Shown: piece by piece, positions 1 to 8,180 of the stretch
Layout of the letters: every line of letters begins with the position of its first letter
How positions within the stretch are numbered: the stretch's first letter is position 1
NCBI GenBank assembly: GCA_900317915.1
Contig: ONIO01000005.1
Coordinates: forward strand, 1-38,648
Direction: 5' to 3'
Source of the DNA: an uncultured Lachnospiraceae bacterium
Lineage (GTDB): Bacteria; Bacillota; Clostridia; Lachnospirales; Lachnospiraceae
DNA length: 38,648 nt
Made by a program: the position numbers and the translations under genes
Notes under the pieces: generated by a model
What the model was told of the DNA's origin: nothing
The model's input: the letters and a program-made list of their open reading frames with translations, nothing else
Database searches by the model: none

Positions 1-64
1 AGATGACTTCCCATTCAGATGCCTTCGGCTTCCGACAATCATCTGCCGAGGGAATTCGTAGCAT
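1..64. other. window edge, unassigned
   Basis: This is the short stretch downstream of the EF-G-like gene stop. A minus-strand frame starting MIVGSRRHL runs open to the window edge, but it has no clear ribosome binding site and is too short to identify. No terminator with a T-tract is visible. Confidence 0.3.
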
Positions 65-2140
65 CTACTCCTCTGCCAATTCCTCCTGATGGATGGCAAT
101 TGCCCTATTCTGTACATCCCCTGGTGTCTGCTCGTAGCGAGCGAACTCATAGGTATAGGAGCCTCGACCACCTGTAATGGAGCGAAGTACTGTGCAGTAG
201 CCGAAAAGTTCACGCTCTGGCACGTCTGCTTCAATCACCTGCTTGCCATTGGATGGATTCATTCCCAGGATGACTGCGCGGCGCTTATTTAAGTCTCCCA
301 TGACATCTCCTGTGTAGGCATCTGGGACAGTTACTCTAAGATGAACAATTGGTTCGAGAAGGACAGCGCCCGCTTCCATAATGCCCTTTTTGAAGGCCTG
401 TTCTGCTGCCGTCTTAAATGCCATCTCAGAGGAGTCCACTGGATGATAGGATCCATCAAAGAGAGTGGCATGTACTCCTACCACTGGATAACCTGCCAAT
501 GGACCCCTCTCGCAGGAAGAAGCAATTCCCTTTTCAACTGCCGGGAAGAAGTTCTTCGGTACGGCTCCGCCAACGACTTCCTCATCGAAGATATATGGTG
601 CATCTCCACCAGATGGACTGAAGCGTATTTTGACATGTCCATACTGGCCATGTCCACCTGTCTGCTTCTTATACTTATACTCTGCCTCCGCAGTCTTTCG
701 AATGGTCTCCCGATAGGCAACCCTTGGCTTCTCCACATGGATTGGTACCTTATACTCATTCTCCAGTCGAGACTGGATCACTTCGAGATGCAGATCTCCC
801 ATACCATAGATCAGAGACTGATGATTGGCTGGATCACTGACTGCCTTGAAGGTTCGATCCTCTGCAGATAGTTTTCCCATGGCTAATGCAATCTTATCTA
901 CATCTCCTTTATTCACTGCCTTCCAGCGAAGGTAAGTAAGGGGTGTAGGTAGATCCATCTTCGGATAGACGATCGGATTGGACTTGGTAGATAGGGTATC
1001 TCCTGTCTCGATGCTTGGTCGCTTCGCCAATGCACCTAAGTCACCGGCATGGAGTTCTGCTACTTCTAGTGCCTTATTTCCTCTCAGGACATAGAGTTTA
1101 CCAATCTTAATCTCTTCACCAGTTCGACTGTCATACATGAGGTCATCTGACTTCACAACACCAGAACGAACCTTGATCAGGCTATAGTATCCAATGAATG
1201 GATCTACAATGGTCTTAAATACAAATGCTGTCTTGGGTTTCAGAATGTCGAAATTGGCTTCGAAGATTTCATTGGTCTTCATATTGATACCGATCATCTC
1301 ACGATTATCAGCTGACGGCATGTACTTTACGATATCATCCAGGAGGGTATAGACACCTCGCTGAGTCAGACCAGATCCAGACTCTACCGGGATAATGGAG
1401 CCATCAGCGATTGCCACACGAACAGCTGCTCTGATCTCTGCCTCGGAGAAAGTATCCCCTGCCAGATAGCGGTCCAAGAATTCCTCGGAAGTCTCTGCTA
1501 CAGCTTCCATCAGGCTATCATTGTATTGGTTCATGTATTCCACAGAATAGTCTGGAACTGCATCTTCCACTGCATCATCTCCCTGATACTTAAATGCAGT
1601 TTTCTGGATGACATTTACATAGCCTGCCAGTTCTCCCTCTTCACGAAGAGGCATGTTAAATGGTGCAATCTTCTTACCAAAGCGTTCACCTAGGTCTTCG
1701 ATGACTTCACGATAGGACACAGAATCGATATCCATGTCTGTAATAAAGAAAATGCGTGGTAAGTGAAACTTCTCACACAAATCCCATGCATGTTCCGTTC
1801 CAGCTTCCACGCCAGCCTTACCGGAGACCACGATGATGGCACCATCCGCTACACTCATGGCCTCATCCACTTCTCCCTCAAAATCAAAAAATCCTGGAGT
1901 ATCCAGGACGTTAATCTTATTATCTTCCCACTCCACCGGCACAATAGACGTAGAGATGGAGATATGTCTCTTAATCTCTTCCTTGCCATAGTCAGAGATG
2001 GTATTTCCGTCTTCAACCTTACCAGCACGAGGCACTGCCCCGCTAAGCGCAGCCATAGCTTCGGTTAGTGTCGTCTTGCCGCAACCGCCATGCCCTAACA
2101 TTACCACATTACGAATTTTGTCCGTTGTAAATACATTCAT
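65..2140 (-). CDS. EF-G-like translation factor GTPase
   Basis: A 691-residue GTPase with the full EF-G domain order: G domain (about 1-270), domain II, domain III, domain IV (TGGHGQYGHVKIRFSP at about 490-505) and domain V. The G1 motif is GHGGCGKTT (16-24) instead of the AHIDAGKTT of canonical EF-G, and G3 is DTPG. G4, normally NKMD, reads TDMD (about 133-136), so the base-specificity motif is altered. These differences place it in the divergent EF-G-like group of Firmicutes rather than as the housekeeping fusA; its exact ribosomal role is not known from sequence. The ATG start has GGAGG seven bases upstream. It stands alone, with ddh upstream on the same strand behind a terminator. Confidence 0.88.
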   Translation of the reverse strand: MNVFTTDKIRNVVMLGHGGCGKTTLTEAMAALSGAVPRAGKVEDGNTISDYGKEEIKRHISISTSIVPVEWEDNKINVLDTPGFFDFEGEVDEAMSVADGAIIVVSGKAGVEAGTEHAWDLCEKFHLPRIFFITDMDIDSVSYREVIEDLGERFGKKIAPFNMPLREEGELAGYVNVIQKTAFKYQGDDAVEDAVPDYSVEYMNQYNDSLMEAVAETSEEFLDRYLAGDTFSEAEIRAAVRVAIADGSIIPVESGSGLTQRGVYTLLDDIVKYMPSADNREMIGINMKTNEIFEANFDILKPKTAFVFKTIVDPFIGYYSLIKVRSGVVKSDDLMYDSRTGEEIKIGKLYVLRGNKALEVAELHAGDLGALAKRPSIETGDTLSTKSNPIVYPKMDLPTPLTYLRWKAVNKGDVDKIALAMGKLSAEDRTFKAVSDPANHQSLIYGMGDLHLEVIQSRLENEYKVPIHVEKPRVAYRETIRKTAEAEYKYKKQTGGHGQYGHVKIRFSPSGGDAPYIFDEEVVGGAVPKNFFPAVEKGIASSCERGPLAGYPVVGVHATLFDGSYHPVDSSEMAFKTAAEQAFKKGIMEAGAVLLEPIVHLRVTVPDAYTGDVMGDLNKRRAVILGMNPSNGKQVIEADVPERELFGYCTVLRSITGGRGSYTYEFARYEQTPGDVQNRAIAIHQEELAEE

Positions 2141-2521
2141 AGTCCATCCTCCACATTGAATAATCCAATTACTTACGCTACCTTCTTATCAACTGTCAAT
2201 TTGCACTACTTGTATTACTTCACTACATAATGGGAATTTCTACTCTGAGATATAACTCCTTTCCACTCCTCCACAAATGTCTATAATCATGGTTTACACC
2301 ATATGCCAACTGTATGCAATGTCCGAGATAAACAAATCTCAGAGGCCAAAATTATGTATTTCTCTGAATGGGAGAATAGAGTCCGGCTTCTAATTATCCC
2401 AGCTTTCTGGATGCATTATGCTTCGAGTTCTCTAGTGACAAAAAAAGCCCCAGATACTTCGATTCATAGTACCCAGGGCTTTGCCTATTTCTTACAGATT
2501 GGTTTACATTTCTAAGAAAGA
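2141..2521. other. intergenic region, EF-G-like gene / ddh
   Basis: This 381-base gap holds the ddh terminator at its ddh-proximal end and must hold the promoter of the EF-G-like gene. A TTGACA lies on the minus strand near 2195-2200, but no convincing -10 sits 17 bases from it, so I do not call a promoter. The short open frames here look like chance. Confidence 0.4.
2440..2482 (-). terminator. ddh terminator
   Basis: AAAGCCC (2444-2450) pairs with GGGCTTT (2476-2482). Read on the minus strand, the hairpin is followed by a run of seven T. It lies about 40 bases past the ddh stop. Confidence 0.8.
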
Positions 2522-3505
2522 TTACAGCATATGTGCACGAAGTTCTTCTCTTGAGTACTGAGACAGATCTGCAGGTGCGATGTCTAAGATGGTACGGCAT
2601 CCCTTCTCACCACGCTGATTCATCTTATATGCTGCACGTGCTACTGCAAGCAATACAGATGTTGTGAACTCTGGATTAGAATCCAGCTTCAGGCTGTACT
2701 CGATGACATGCTGGTTCTCATTTTCCCAGCCTGTAGTACCTGTACGGAATACGAAACCACCGTGAGCTAAGCTGCTGTGGTTCGCCTTCATCTCTTCCTC
2801 AGAGATAAAGTGAACCGTGGTATTGTACTCATCGAAGTAGTTTGGCATGGTCTTGATCTCATTCTCGATTGCTGCCTTATCTGCGCCCTCCTCAGCTACA
2901 ACAAATACTTCACGTGTATGCTTGTCCCGTGTAGTCAGCTCTGGGTTCTTACCGGAACGAACAGCCTCAAGTGCTGCATCAACAGGGATTGTGTACTGAC
3001 GAGCATCCTTAACACCTGCAATACGACGAACTGCATCAGAATGACCCTGGGATACACCCTTGCCCCAGAATGTGTAATCCTTACCATTTGGCAGAACTGC
3101 ATTACCATAGACACGAGCCAGAGAGAACATTCCCGGATCCCAACCACAAGAGATGACAGCTACCTTACCAGCGGCACTTGCAGAAGCATCTACATTAGCG
3201 AAATGCTCTGGAATACGTGCGTGAGTATCGAAGGAATCAACTACGTTAAACAACTTTGCATACTCTGGTGTCTGCTTTGGAAGGTCTGTTGCAGAACCAC
3301 CACAGAGAATCATCACGTCAATCTTATCTGTCCAATCAGCTACCTCATTCACACTTACAACTGGGATGCTTGCATCGTGCAGTTTTACAGTGGCTGGATC
3401 ACGGCGTGTGAATACTGCAACTAGTTCCATATCGGATGCCTTCGCTGCATTCATCTCTACACCACGTCCTAAGTTACCGTAACCAATAATACCAAGTCTG
3501 ATCAT
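2522..3505 (-). CDS. ddh: meso-diaminopimelate dehydrogenase
   Basis: A 327-residue protein with an N-terminal Rossmann nucleotide-binding motif (GIIGYGNLGRGVE, 5-17) and the long C-terminal substrate domain of the Ddh family (FNVVDSFDTHARIPEHF, CGWDPGMFSLARV, WGKGVSQGHSDAVRRIAGV). It catalyses NADPH-dependent reductive amination of tetrahydrodipicolinate to meso-diaminopimelate, a one-step branch feeding lysine and peptidoglycan synthesis in the cytoplasm. Length matches the family. The ATG is preceded by AGGAG at good spacing. It is monocistronic: its own terminator lies downstream and a hairpin-rich region upstream. Confidence 0.95.
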   Translation of the reverse strand: MIRLGIIGYGNLGRGVEMNAAKASDMELVAVFTRRDPATVKLHDASIPVVSVNEVADWTDKIDVMILCGGSATDLPKQTPEYAKLFNVVDSFDTHARIPEHFANVDASASAAGKVAVISCGWDPGMFSLARVYGNAVLPNGKDYTFWGKGVSQGHSDAVRRIAGVKDARQYTIPVDAALEAVRSGKNPELTTRDKHTREVFVVAEEGADKAAIENEIKTMPNYFDEYNTTVHFISEEEMKANHSSLAHGGFVFRTGTTGWENENQHVIEYSLKLDSNPEFTTSVLLAVARAAYKMNQRGEKGCRTILDIAPADLSQYSREELRAHML

Positions 3506-3554
3506 GTTGGTTCTCCTTTTCTATATATAATCATTATTTTTTTCTGTGAAAATA

Positions 3555-3589
3555 CTAGCACTAATCCCACCACTACGCTAGTTTTTTTT
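3555..3589 (+). terminator. terminator-like hairpin on the plus strand in the ddh leader
   Basis: ACTAGC (3554-3559) pairs with GCTAGT (3577-3582) and is followed on the plus strand by eight T. No plus-strand gene ends here; the hairpin sits about 50 bases upstream of ddh, which runs the other way. It could end an antisense or small RNA, block transcription entering from the hairpin region, or be a leader hairpin of ddh. Confidence 0.45.
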
Positions 3590-3665
3590 ACATGAATATT
3601 ATTCTCTTCTCAATGCCCATAACTCCTTTTCGGAGATTTCTAAACCCTCTATGATCTCACAATTT

Positions 3666-3920
3666 TTAACGCAGTCGGGATACAAGCTCCGACTGCGTTA
3701 AACGCTCCGCGAGGATGCGCACGGATTCGGACAGGAATTTGTCTGCTGAAGCAGACCCGAATCCGGCGCACAAGACTCGCGAGCGAGTCTTGACGCTCCC
3801 GCCAATCGAGTAGGCTGACTCCTACTCGATTTCGCACACGAACATTCCGCACTTAGTGCTCCATGTTCTTACGACCGGCAAATGAATTTGTATGCAAGCA
3901 TCCATTCGCTTGCCGGTCTT
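3666..3920. repeat. chain of hairpins (structured intergenic element)
   Basis: Several consecutive inverted repeats occupy about 255 bases between ddh and the GntR gene: a 13-bp stem 3666-3678/3689-3701; a long arm 3716-3730/3757-3770 enclosing a 6-bp hairpin with TGAA loop (3741-3756); a 9-10 bp hairpin 3771-3792; an 11-bp stem 3804-3814/3821-3831; a nested hairpin 3840-3845/3863-3868; and a 9-bp stem GACCGGCAA/TTGCCGGTC at about 3873-3919. No protein-coding frame fits. The 3700-3794 part recurs elsewhere in the window, so at least that part is a mobile or dispersed repeat. Confidence 0.75.
3700..3794 (+). repeat. 95-nt dispersed REP-like repeat, copy 1
   Basis: This segment matches the reverse complement of 31246-31340 over 95 bases with one difference (A at 3770, G in the other copy). 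It folds into two arms: TGCGC plus CGGATTCGG pairing with CCGAATCCG plus GCGCA, capped by GTCTGC-TGAA-GCAGAC, and a second hairpin CAAGACTCG-CGAG-CGAGTCTTG. The single difference turns a T-A pair into a T-G wobble, so the fold is kept. It lies downstream of the GntR gene and its terminator. Confidence 0.9.
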
Positions 3921-3929
3921 GTGCCACAT

Positions 3930-3970
3930 AAAAAAGGAATCCCAGGTCCATGGGATGGAACTGGGATTCT
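3930..3970 (-). terminator. terminator of the oxidoreductase-hypA-gntR operon
   Basis: GAATCCCAG (3937-3945) pairs with CTGGGATTC (3961-3969), with a further inner TCCA/TGGA pairing. On the minus strand it is followed by six T. It begins 26 bases after the GntR stop. Confidence 0.85.
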
Positions 3971-3995
3971 ATCTTCATATCTGGGAGGATATGTC

Positions 3996-4703
3996 TTATT
4001 TGTTATAGACTGTGTATTCACCATCCATAGAGTCAGTGGTGAATGCTTCCAGCCAGTGTAATGCTCCATCGAGATCACGATTCTTAATGAATCCGTAGGT
4101 CTTCAATGTATGCTTGTAGAGTACTTCAATACCGTATTTTCTACAGAAACGCTGCCACAGGGTAATGACTGCTGGCTTGAAGGATACAATGATAATGGTT
4201 AGGACATCACTCTCTCCAATCATGGACAGATGCCACTGGAACTCGAAACTTGCATTGGCAGCTTCCAGTGGTGTCTTCGCCTCACCAATTCGCTCAACCC
4301 ATGTCCCCAGTTCCTCAATCTCTTGATCATTTCCGTCTTCAATGGCATGGCGCAGTGTTAACTGGCTAAGTGCCCAACGGATCTCAAGAATGGAACGGAT
4401 CTCCACGTCTGACAGGATATCTCCCTTCAGATCGATGATGGCACGAAGAGTCTTCAGTGTGCCTTCCTTCTTATAATCAGCTACAAAAGTTCCCTGTCTA
4501 GGCTGTACTTTTAAAAAGCCTTGGTCAACAAGAGTTGCAATACCAGAATTGATAACGGTACGGCTGACGCCCATACCCTCAGCTAATTCACGCTCAGGTG
4601 GAATACGAGAGCCTGGTGTTAGCTCACCAGAGATAATCATGTCCTGCATCTTACGGATAAATAGTTCCTTATGGGTAGGAACTTCAATTCTCTCCATCTT
4701 CAT
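3996..4703 (-). CDS. GntR-family transcriptional regulator (FCD/FadR type)
   Basis: A 235-residue regulator. Residues 8-70 form the GntR winged helix (GELTPGSRIPPERELAEGMGVSRTVINSGIATLVDQGFL, wing QPRQGTFVADY); residues about 90-225 are an all-helical FCD-type effector domain. The ATG at 4703 has AGAGGTG six bases upstream, inside the end of hypA, and only two bases separate the hypA stop from this ATG, so translation is probably coupled. It is the last gene of the oxidoreductase-hypA operon. The operon promoter contains a palindrome of the FadR-subfamily form (GTA-N-TAC), so autoregulation together with the oxidoreductase is the simplest inference. The effector is unknown. Confidence 0.9.
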   Translation of the reverse strand: MKMERIEVPTHKELFIRKMQDMIISGELTPGSRIPPERELAEGMGVSRTVINSGIATLVDQGFLKVQPRQGTFVADYKKEGTLKTLRAIIDLKGDILSDVEIRSILEIRWALSQLTLRHAIEDGNDQEIEELGTWVERIGEAKTPLEAANASFEFQWHLSMIGESDVLTIIIVSFKPAVITLWQRFCRKYGIEVLYKHTLKTYGFIKNRDLDGALHWLEAFTTDSMDGEYTVYNK

Positions 4704-4705
4704 GC

Positions 4706-5152
4706 TTACACCTCTGTATGAATTGGTGATGCGGAATCAAATGCAGACTTGTACTCGCCCTTCATTTCTGAAGCGTTCATCTCTGTTCCTGCAGCATGAT
4801 CCTCATCCTCAGGTACTTCGATTTCCTTAATCAGGAATTCTTGGCCCTGAACCAGGTAGGTATGCTCACTGCCACAATGTGGACAGATCTTACCGCTCTG
4901 AACGGTAGAATAGGTCTTACCACAGTCCTCACAGTAGGTGATTGCTGGGATTGTTGTAATCTTCAACTCACATCCCTTTAAGAAGTCATGCTTTTCGATA
5001 GCCCACTGCCAGCAGTCTGTTAAAAGCTTTGGGATAACGGTAGATACCTCGCCCAGGCTCAGTGTAACAGAGCTAATCTGTGAGATATTATTCTCATCGG
5101 CTACTTCTTTTAGATTGTCAATTACTTTGAATACAACGCCTAATTCGTGCAT
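4706..5152 (-). CDS. hypA: HypA-like nickel/zinc metallochaperone
   Basis: A 148-residue protein starting MHELG; the N-terminal Met-His-Glu is the nickel site of HypA. Two CxxC pairs (C74/C77 and C90/C93) form the zinc site. The ATG at 5152 is chosen over an upstream GTG because it gives the conserved MHE terminus and has AAGGA seven bases upstream. HypA is usually about 115 residues; here an acidic tail (EVPEDEDH onward, about 30 residues) is added. Its family delivers nickel to [NiFe] hydrogenase, but no hydrogenase, hypB or urease is in the window. It sits between the Fe-S flavoprotein and the GntR gene, 76 bases after the former, so it may serve that enzyme or a hydrogenase elsewhere. Confidence 0.88.
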   Translation of the reverse strand: MHELGVVFKVIDNLKEVADENNISQISSVTLSLGEVSTVIPKLLTDCWQWAIEKHDFLKGCELKITTIPAITYCEDCGKTYSTVQSGKICPHCGSEHTYLVQGQEFLIKEIEVPEDEDHAAGTEMNASEMKGEYKSAFDSASPIHTEV

Positions 5153-5228
5153 ACTTTTTTCCTTTTTACTTACAATAGTAGGCACCGCTGGCCGGATAAC
5201 TCCAGTCCAGCGGTGTGGTCTACATTCA

Positions 5229-8024
5229 TTATTTCTGCTTCTTATTAACGAACTTCACACGGAATGCCTGCTTAGCAGCATAAGGAAGGATGTACTTCAT
5301 CTTATCCTCAGACTTACGCATTCTAGAGCACTTCGGATTCTCACGGAAGAGATGGATAGCGTCGAACTCACACTTCGTTGTGCAGATACCACATCCGATA
5401 CAGTGATTCTCATCAACTACAGATGCACCACAAGACAGGCAGCGAGCTGCTTCCTTCTTAACCTGTGCCTCTGTGAAGGTCTCCTTGTAATCCCGGAAGG
5501 ACAGCTTCTCGGACTCTCTACGTGCAGGAATCTGACGCTTAGAGTTGTCATAGCTCTCGATCTTGATATCCGTCTTATCTAACTCAACGTAATCGTTCTG
5601 GTTACGTCCGATCGTCAGGGATGTACCTGGCTGTACAAAACGGTGGATGGAGATAGCGCCTTCCTTACCAGCAGCGATAGCATCGATAGCAAACTTAGGA
5701 CCAGTGTATACGTCACCACCAACGAAGATGTCAGGCTGTGCTGTCTGATAAGTCTTAGGATCAGCAACTGCACCGTTACCACGGCCCAGCTCAACCTTCT
5801 CGCCATCAAGCAGGTTGCCCCACTGGATGCTCTGACCTACAGCCAGTATTACATGCTTACACTCAATTGTGATGGTGTCATTCTCATCGTACTGAGGATT
5901 GAATCTACCAGTCTCATCCTTAACAGACAGACACTTCTTGAAGGTGATACCCTTAACAGCACCAGCCTCGTCAACAAGGATTTCCTTAGGACCCCAACCG
6001 CAGTTGATTTCGATTCCATCTTCCTCAGCTTCCTTAACTTCTTCATCAGAAGCAGGCATGGTGTCACGAGACTCAAGGCAGAGCTGAGTAACCTTCTTCG
6101 CACCAACACGAACTGCATCACGAGAGCAGTCGATTGCTACGTTACCACCACCGACAACTACAACGTCGCCCTTGATGTCATACTTCTCAGTACCATTTAC
6201 TTCTCTCAGGAAGTCAACCGCAGTTGTAACACCGGTTGCGTCCTCACCAGGAACACCGACCTTACGTCCACCCTGGCATCCGATTGCGATGTAGAATGCC
6301 TTGTAGCCCTGTGCACGAAGCTCGTCTAAGGTGATGTCCTTACCAACTTCAACGCCGCACTTGAACTCAACGCCCATTTCCTTCATGACATCAATCTCGG
6401 CCTGAACTACATTCTTCTCAAGCTTGAAGGAAGGAATACCGTAAACCAGCATACCACCTGCGCGCTCGTTCTTCTCGAATACAGTAGGAGTATAACCCTT
6501 TTCAGCCAGGTAGTAAGCACAGGACAGACCTGCAGGACCACCACCGATGATAGCAACCTTATCCTTAGAGAAGTCACCATCAACAGCAGGGATAACCTTC
6601 TTAGGGATGTAACGAGTCTCTGCATTTAAGTCATGCATAGCGATGAACTTCTTTACTTCATCGATAGCGATCGCCTCATCAACAGTAGCTCTAGTACAAG
6701 CATCCTCACAACGACGGTTACAGATATGACCGCAGACTGCTGGAAGTGGATTGTTCTTCTTAATCAGAGCAAGTGCCTCAGTGTAACGACCCTCTGCTGC
6801 CATCTTCAGGTAACCCTGGATAGCGATGTGTGCAGGACATGCGGTCTTACATGGAGCAGTACCTGTACGGTATGCTTCTACACGGTTATGGTCTCTGTAA
6901 TCCCAATCCCAATCATCCTCAGTCCACTTATGGTCTGCATTGATAGGAAGTACATGCTTAGGATACTGAACCTCAGATCCGTCCTTCTTGCAGAACTTCT
7001 GACCCAGCTTAACAGCACCAGCTGGGCAATACTCTACACAACGTCCACAAGCAACACAGTTCTGCTTGTCAACACGTGCTACGTATGCAGAACGGGACAG
7101 GTTCGGAGTGTTGAACAGAAGGGATGTTCTCAGAGCGTAACATACATTTACATTACAGTTACAGATAGCGAAGATCTTATCCTCACCATCGATATTCGTA
7201 ATCTGATGAACGAAACCATTCTCCTCACCGCGCTTGAAGATATCAAGAGCTTCTTCTTTAGTGATGTATACGCCGCCCTTACCAGACTCTACTACATAGT
7301 CAGCCATGTCGCCGACTGCGATACACCAACCATCCTCAACGTCTCCACAGCCTTCGCCGTAAGTCTTACGGGAACGACGGCAGGAGCAAGGGGACTTCGC
7401 ATACTTGCCTTCATACTTATCTAACCAGTGAGAGATCTTCTCGATGCCGATAGCTTCGTTATTCATCTCAATAGCCTTCTCAACAGGGATAACGTGCATA
7501 CCGATACCAGCACCACCCTCTGGAACCATAGGTGTAACCTTTTCCAGTGGAAGTCTAGTCATATGCTCGAAGAACATACCAAGTTCAGGATGCTCCTCGA
7601 TCAGATCCTTGTTCATGTTAGAGAACTCACCAGAACCTGGTACAAACATTGGCAGAACATACTGCTTCTCATGCTGAGGATTCTCATAGTTCCACTCAAT
7701 CAGACCAGTCCAGGACATATGATCCAGCATCTTCTGAAGCTTCTCAGCTGGGATCTCAGGAGCAGCCTTCTGTATATCAGCGAAAGTCTTAGGCTGACGA
7801 ATCTTCTTAAATGCTTTAATAGCCAGCTCTGCTTCTTCATCGGTGCAGAGTCTTGCTACTGCCCAGTACTCGGGATCATCTTTTGTGATCTCATGCTTAC
7901 CGAGCTTGATTGGAATACGATCAGTGATAATCTTGCCAAGACGAGCGACTGGCTCACGAAACTCTTCGCTTACATCAGCACACTCTGGACGTAAAGGATA
8001 ATGTGGATCTCCCTTTGCTGCCAT
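5229..8024 (-). CDS. GltD-like FAD/NAD(P) oxidoreductase with multiple 4Fe-4S domains
   Basis: A 931-residue multidomain protein. Residues about 50-115 look like a winged helix. Cysteines at 213, 215, 226, 234 and 288, 290, 295 suggest additional metal binding, followed by a ferredoxin motif CVACGRCVEYCP (323-334). Residues 390-445 carry the GltD-type Fe-S domain (PCKTACP, CGHICNRRCEDAC). Residues 488-800 are the FAD and NAD(P) Rossmann domains (IIGGGPAGLS; VVVGGGNVAIDCSRDAVRVGA; VGGDVYTGP). A C-terminal ferredoxin CIGCGICTTKCEF starts at 875. This architecture moves electrons between NAD(P)H and ferredoxin-like centres; the specific acceptor is unknown. The ATG is preceded by GAGAGG. It is the first gene of an operon with hypA and gntR, under a promoter with Rex-like and GntR-like sites. 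Confidence 0.85.
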   Translation of the reverse strand: MAAKGDPHYPLRPECADVSEEFREPVARLGKIITDRIPIKLGKHEITKDDPEYWAVARLCTDEEAELAIKAFKKIRQPKTFADIQKAAPEIPAEKLQKMLDHMSWTGLIEWNYENPQHEKQYVLPMFVPGSGEFSNMNKDLIEEHPELGMFFEHMTRLPLEKVTPMVPEGGAGIGMHVIPVEKAIEMNNEAIGIEKISHWLDKYEGKYAKSPCSCRRSRKTYGEGCGDVEDGWCIAVGDMADYVVESGKGGVYITKEEALDIFKRGEENGFVHQITNIDGEDKIFAICNCNVNVCYALRTSLLFNTPNLSRSAYVARVDKQNCVACGRCVEYCPAGAVKLGQKFCKKDGSEVQYPKHVLPINADHKWTEDDWDWDYRDHNRVEAYRTGTAPCKTACPAHIAIQGYLKMAAEGRYTEALALIKKNNPLPAVCGHICNRRCEDACTRATVDEAIAIDEVKKFIAMHDLNAETRYIPKKVIPAVDGDFSKDKVAIIGGGPAGLSCAYYLAEKGYTPTVFEKNERAGGMLVYGIPSFKLEKNVVQAEIDVMKEMGVEFKCGVEVGKDITLDELRAQGYKAFYIAIGCQGGRKVGVPGEDATGVTTAVDFLREVNGTEKYDIKGDVVVVGGGNVAIDCSRDAVRVGAKKVTQLCLESRDTMPASDEEVKEAEEDGIEINCGWGPKEILVDEAGAVKGITFKKCLSVKDETGRFNPQYDENDTITIECKHVILAVGQSIQWGNLLDGEKVELGRGNGAVADPKTYQTAQPDIFVGGDVYTGPKFAIDAIAAGKEGAISIHRFVQPGTSLTIGRNQNDYVELDKTDIKIESYDNSKRQIPARRESEKLSFRDYKETFTEAQVKKEAARCLSCGASVVDENHCIGCGICTTKCEFDAIHLFRENPKCSRMRKSEDKMKYILPYAAKQAFRVKFVNKKQK

Positions 8025-8054
8025 TTCAATACCTCTCTCTACAAAAACACACCT

Positions 8055-8080
8055 GTCATCAGGCTCTCTACCCTGATGAC
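8055..8080 (-). promoter_or_regulatory. hairpin in the 5' leader of the oxidoreductase operon
   Basis: GTCATCAGG (8055-8063) pairs perfectly with CCTGATGAC (8072-8080), a 9-bp stem with an 8-base loop. It lies about 30 bases upstream of the start codon, just before the ribosome binding site. A TTTTT follows only after seven bases, so it is not a standard terminator. An effect on translation or mRNA stability is possible. Confidence 0.5.
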
Positions 8081-8136
8081 CACTCTAAATTGGAAAAGCC
8101 TTTGCTTTCACAACCTGCTTTTCTTAACAACACACC

Positions 8137-8153
8137 CTATGTCATAGACATAG
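8137..8153. promoter_or_regulatory. palindrome at the predicted transcription start of the redox operon
   Basis: CTATGTC-ATA-GACATAG is a perfect 7-bp inverted repeat located at the start site expected from the -10 box at 8152-8157. It may be a further operator; the cognate factor is unknown. Confidence 0.45.
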
Positions 8154-8180
8154 TTTACGTGGTAGTACCACGCTTGTTAA
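8152..8180 (-). promoter_or_regulatory. predicted sigma-A promoter of the oxidoreductase-hypA-gntR operon
   Basis: On the minus strand TTAACA (8180-8175, five of six matches to -35) is followed after 17 bases by TAAACT (8157-8152, four of six matches to -10). The leader would be about 120 bases. The spacer is occupied by a palindrome and the -35 overlaps a Rex-like site. Confidence 0.55.
8158..8172. promoter_or_regulatory. GntR/FadR-type operator palindrome
   Basis: CGTGGTAGTACCACG is a perfect 7-bp inverted repeat about one base. Its core TGGTAGTACCA fits the FadR-subfamily operator form GTA-N-TAC. It fills the promoter spacer of the operon that encodes a GntR/FCD regulator as its last gene, so that regulator is the natural candidate ligand. 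Confidence 0.6.

Noticed and set aside
3666-3920. CRISPR array
   Set aside because: The units are different hairpins, not identical direct repeats with regular spacers, and no cas genes are present.
3649-4078. Small minus-strand frames in the hairpin region
   Set aside because: Arg-rich translations of palindromic DNA without ribosome binding sites.
4938-7994. Long plus-strand open frames (214, 228, 263 and 188 codons) opposite the oxidoreductase gene
   Set aside because: They are antisense shadows caused by codon bias: low-complexity Thr/Ser/Leu-rich translations, no ribosome binding sites, and a fully conserved protein on the other strand.
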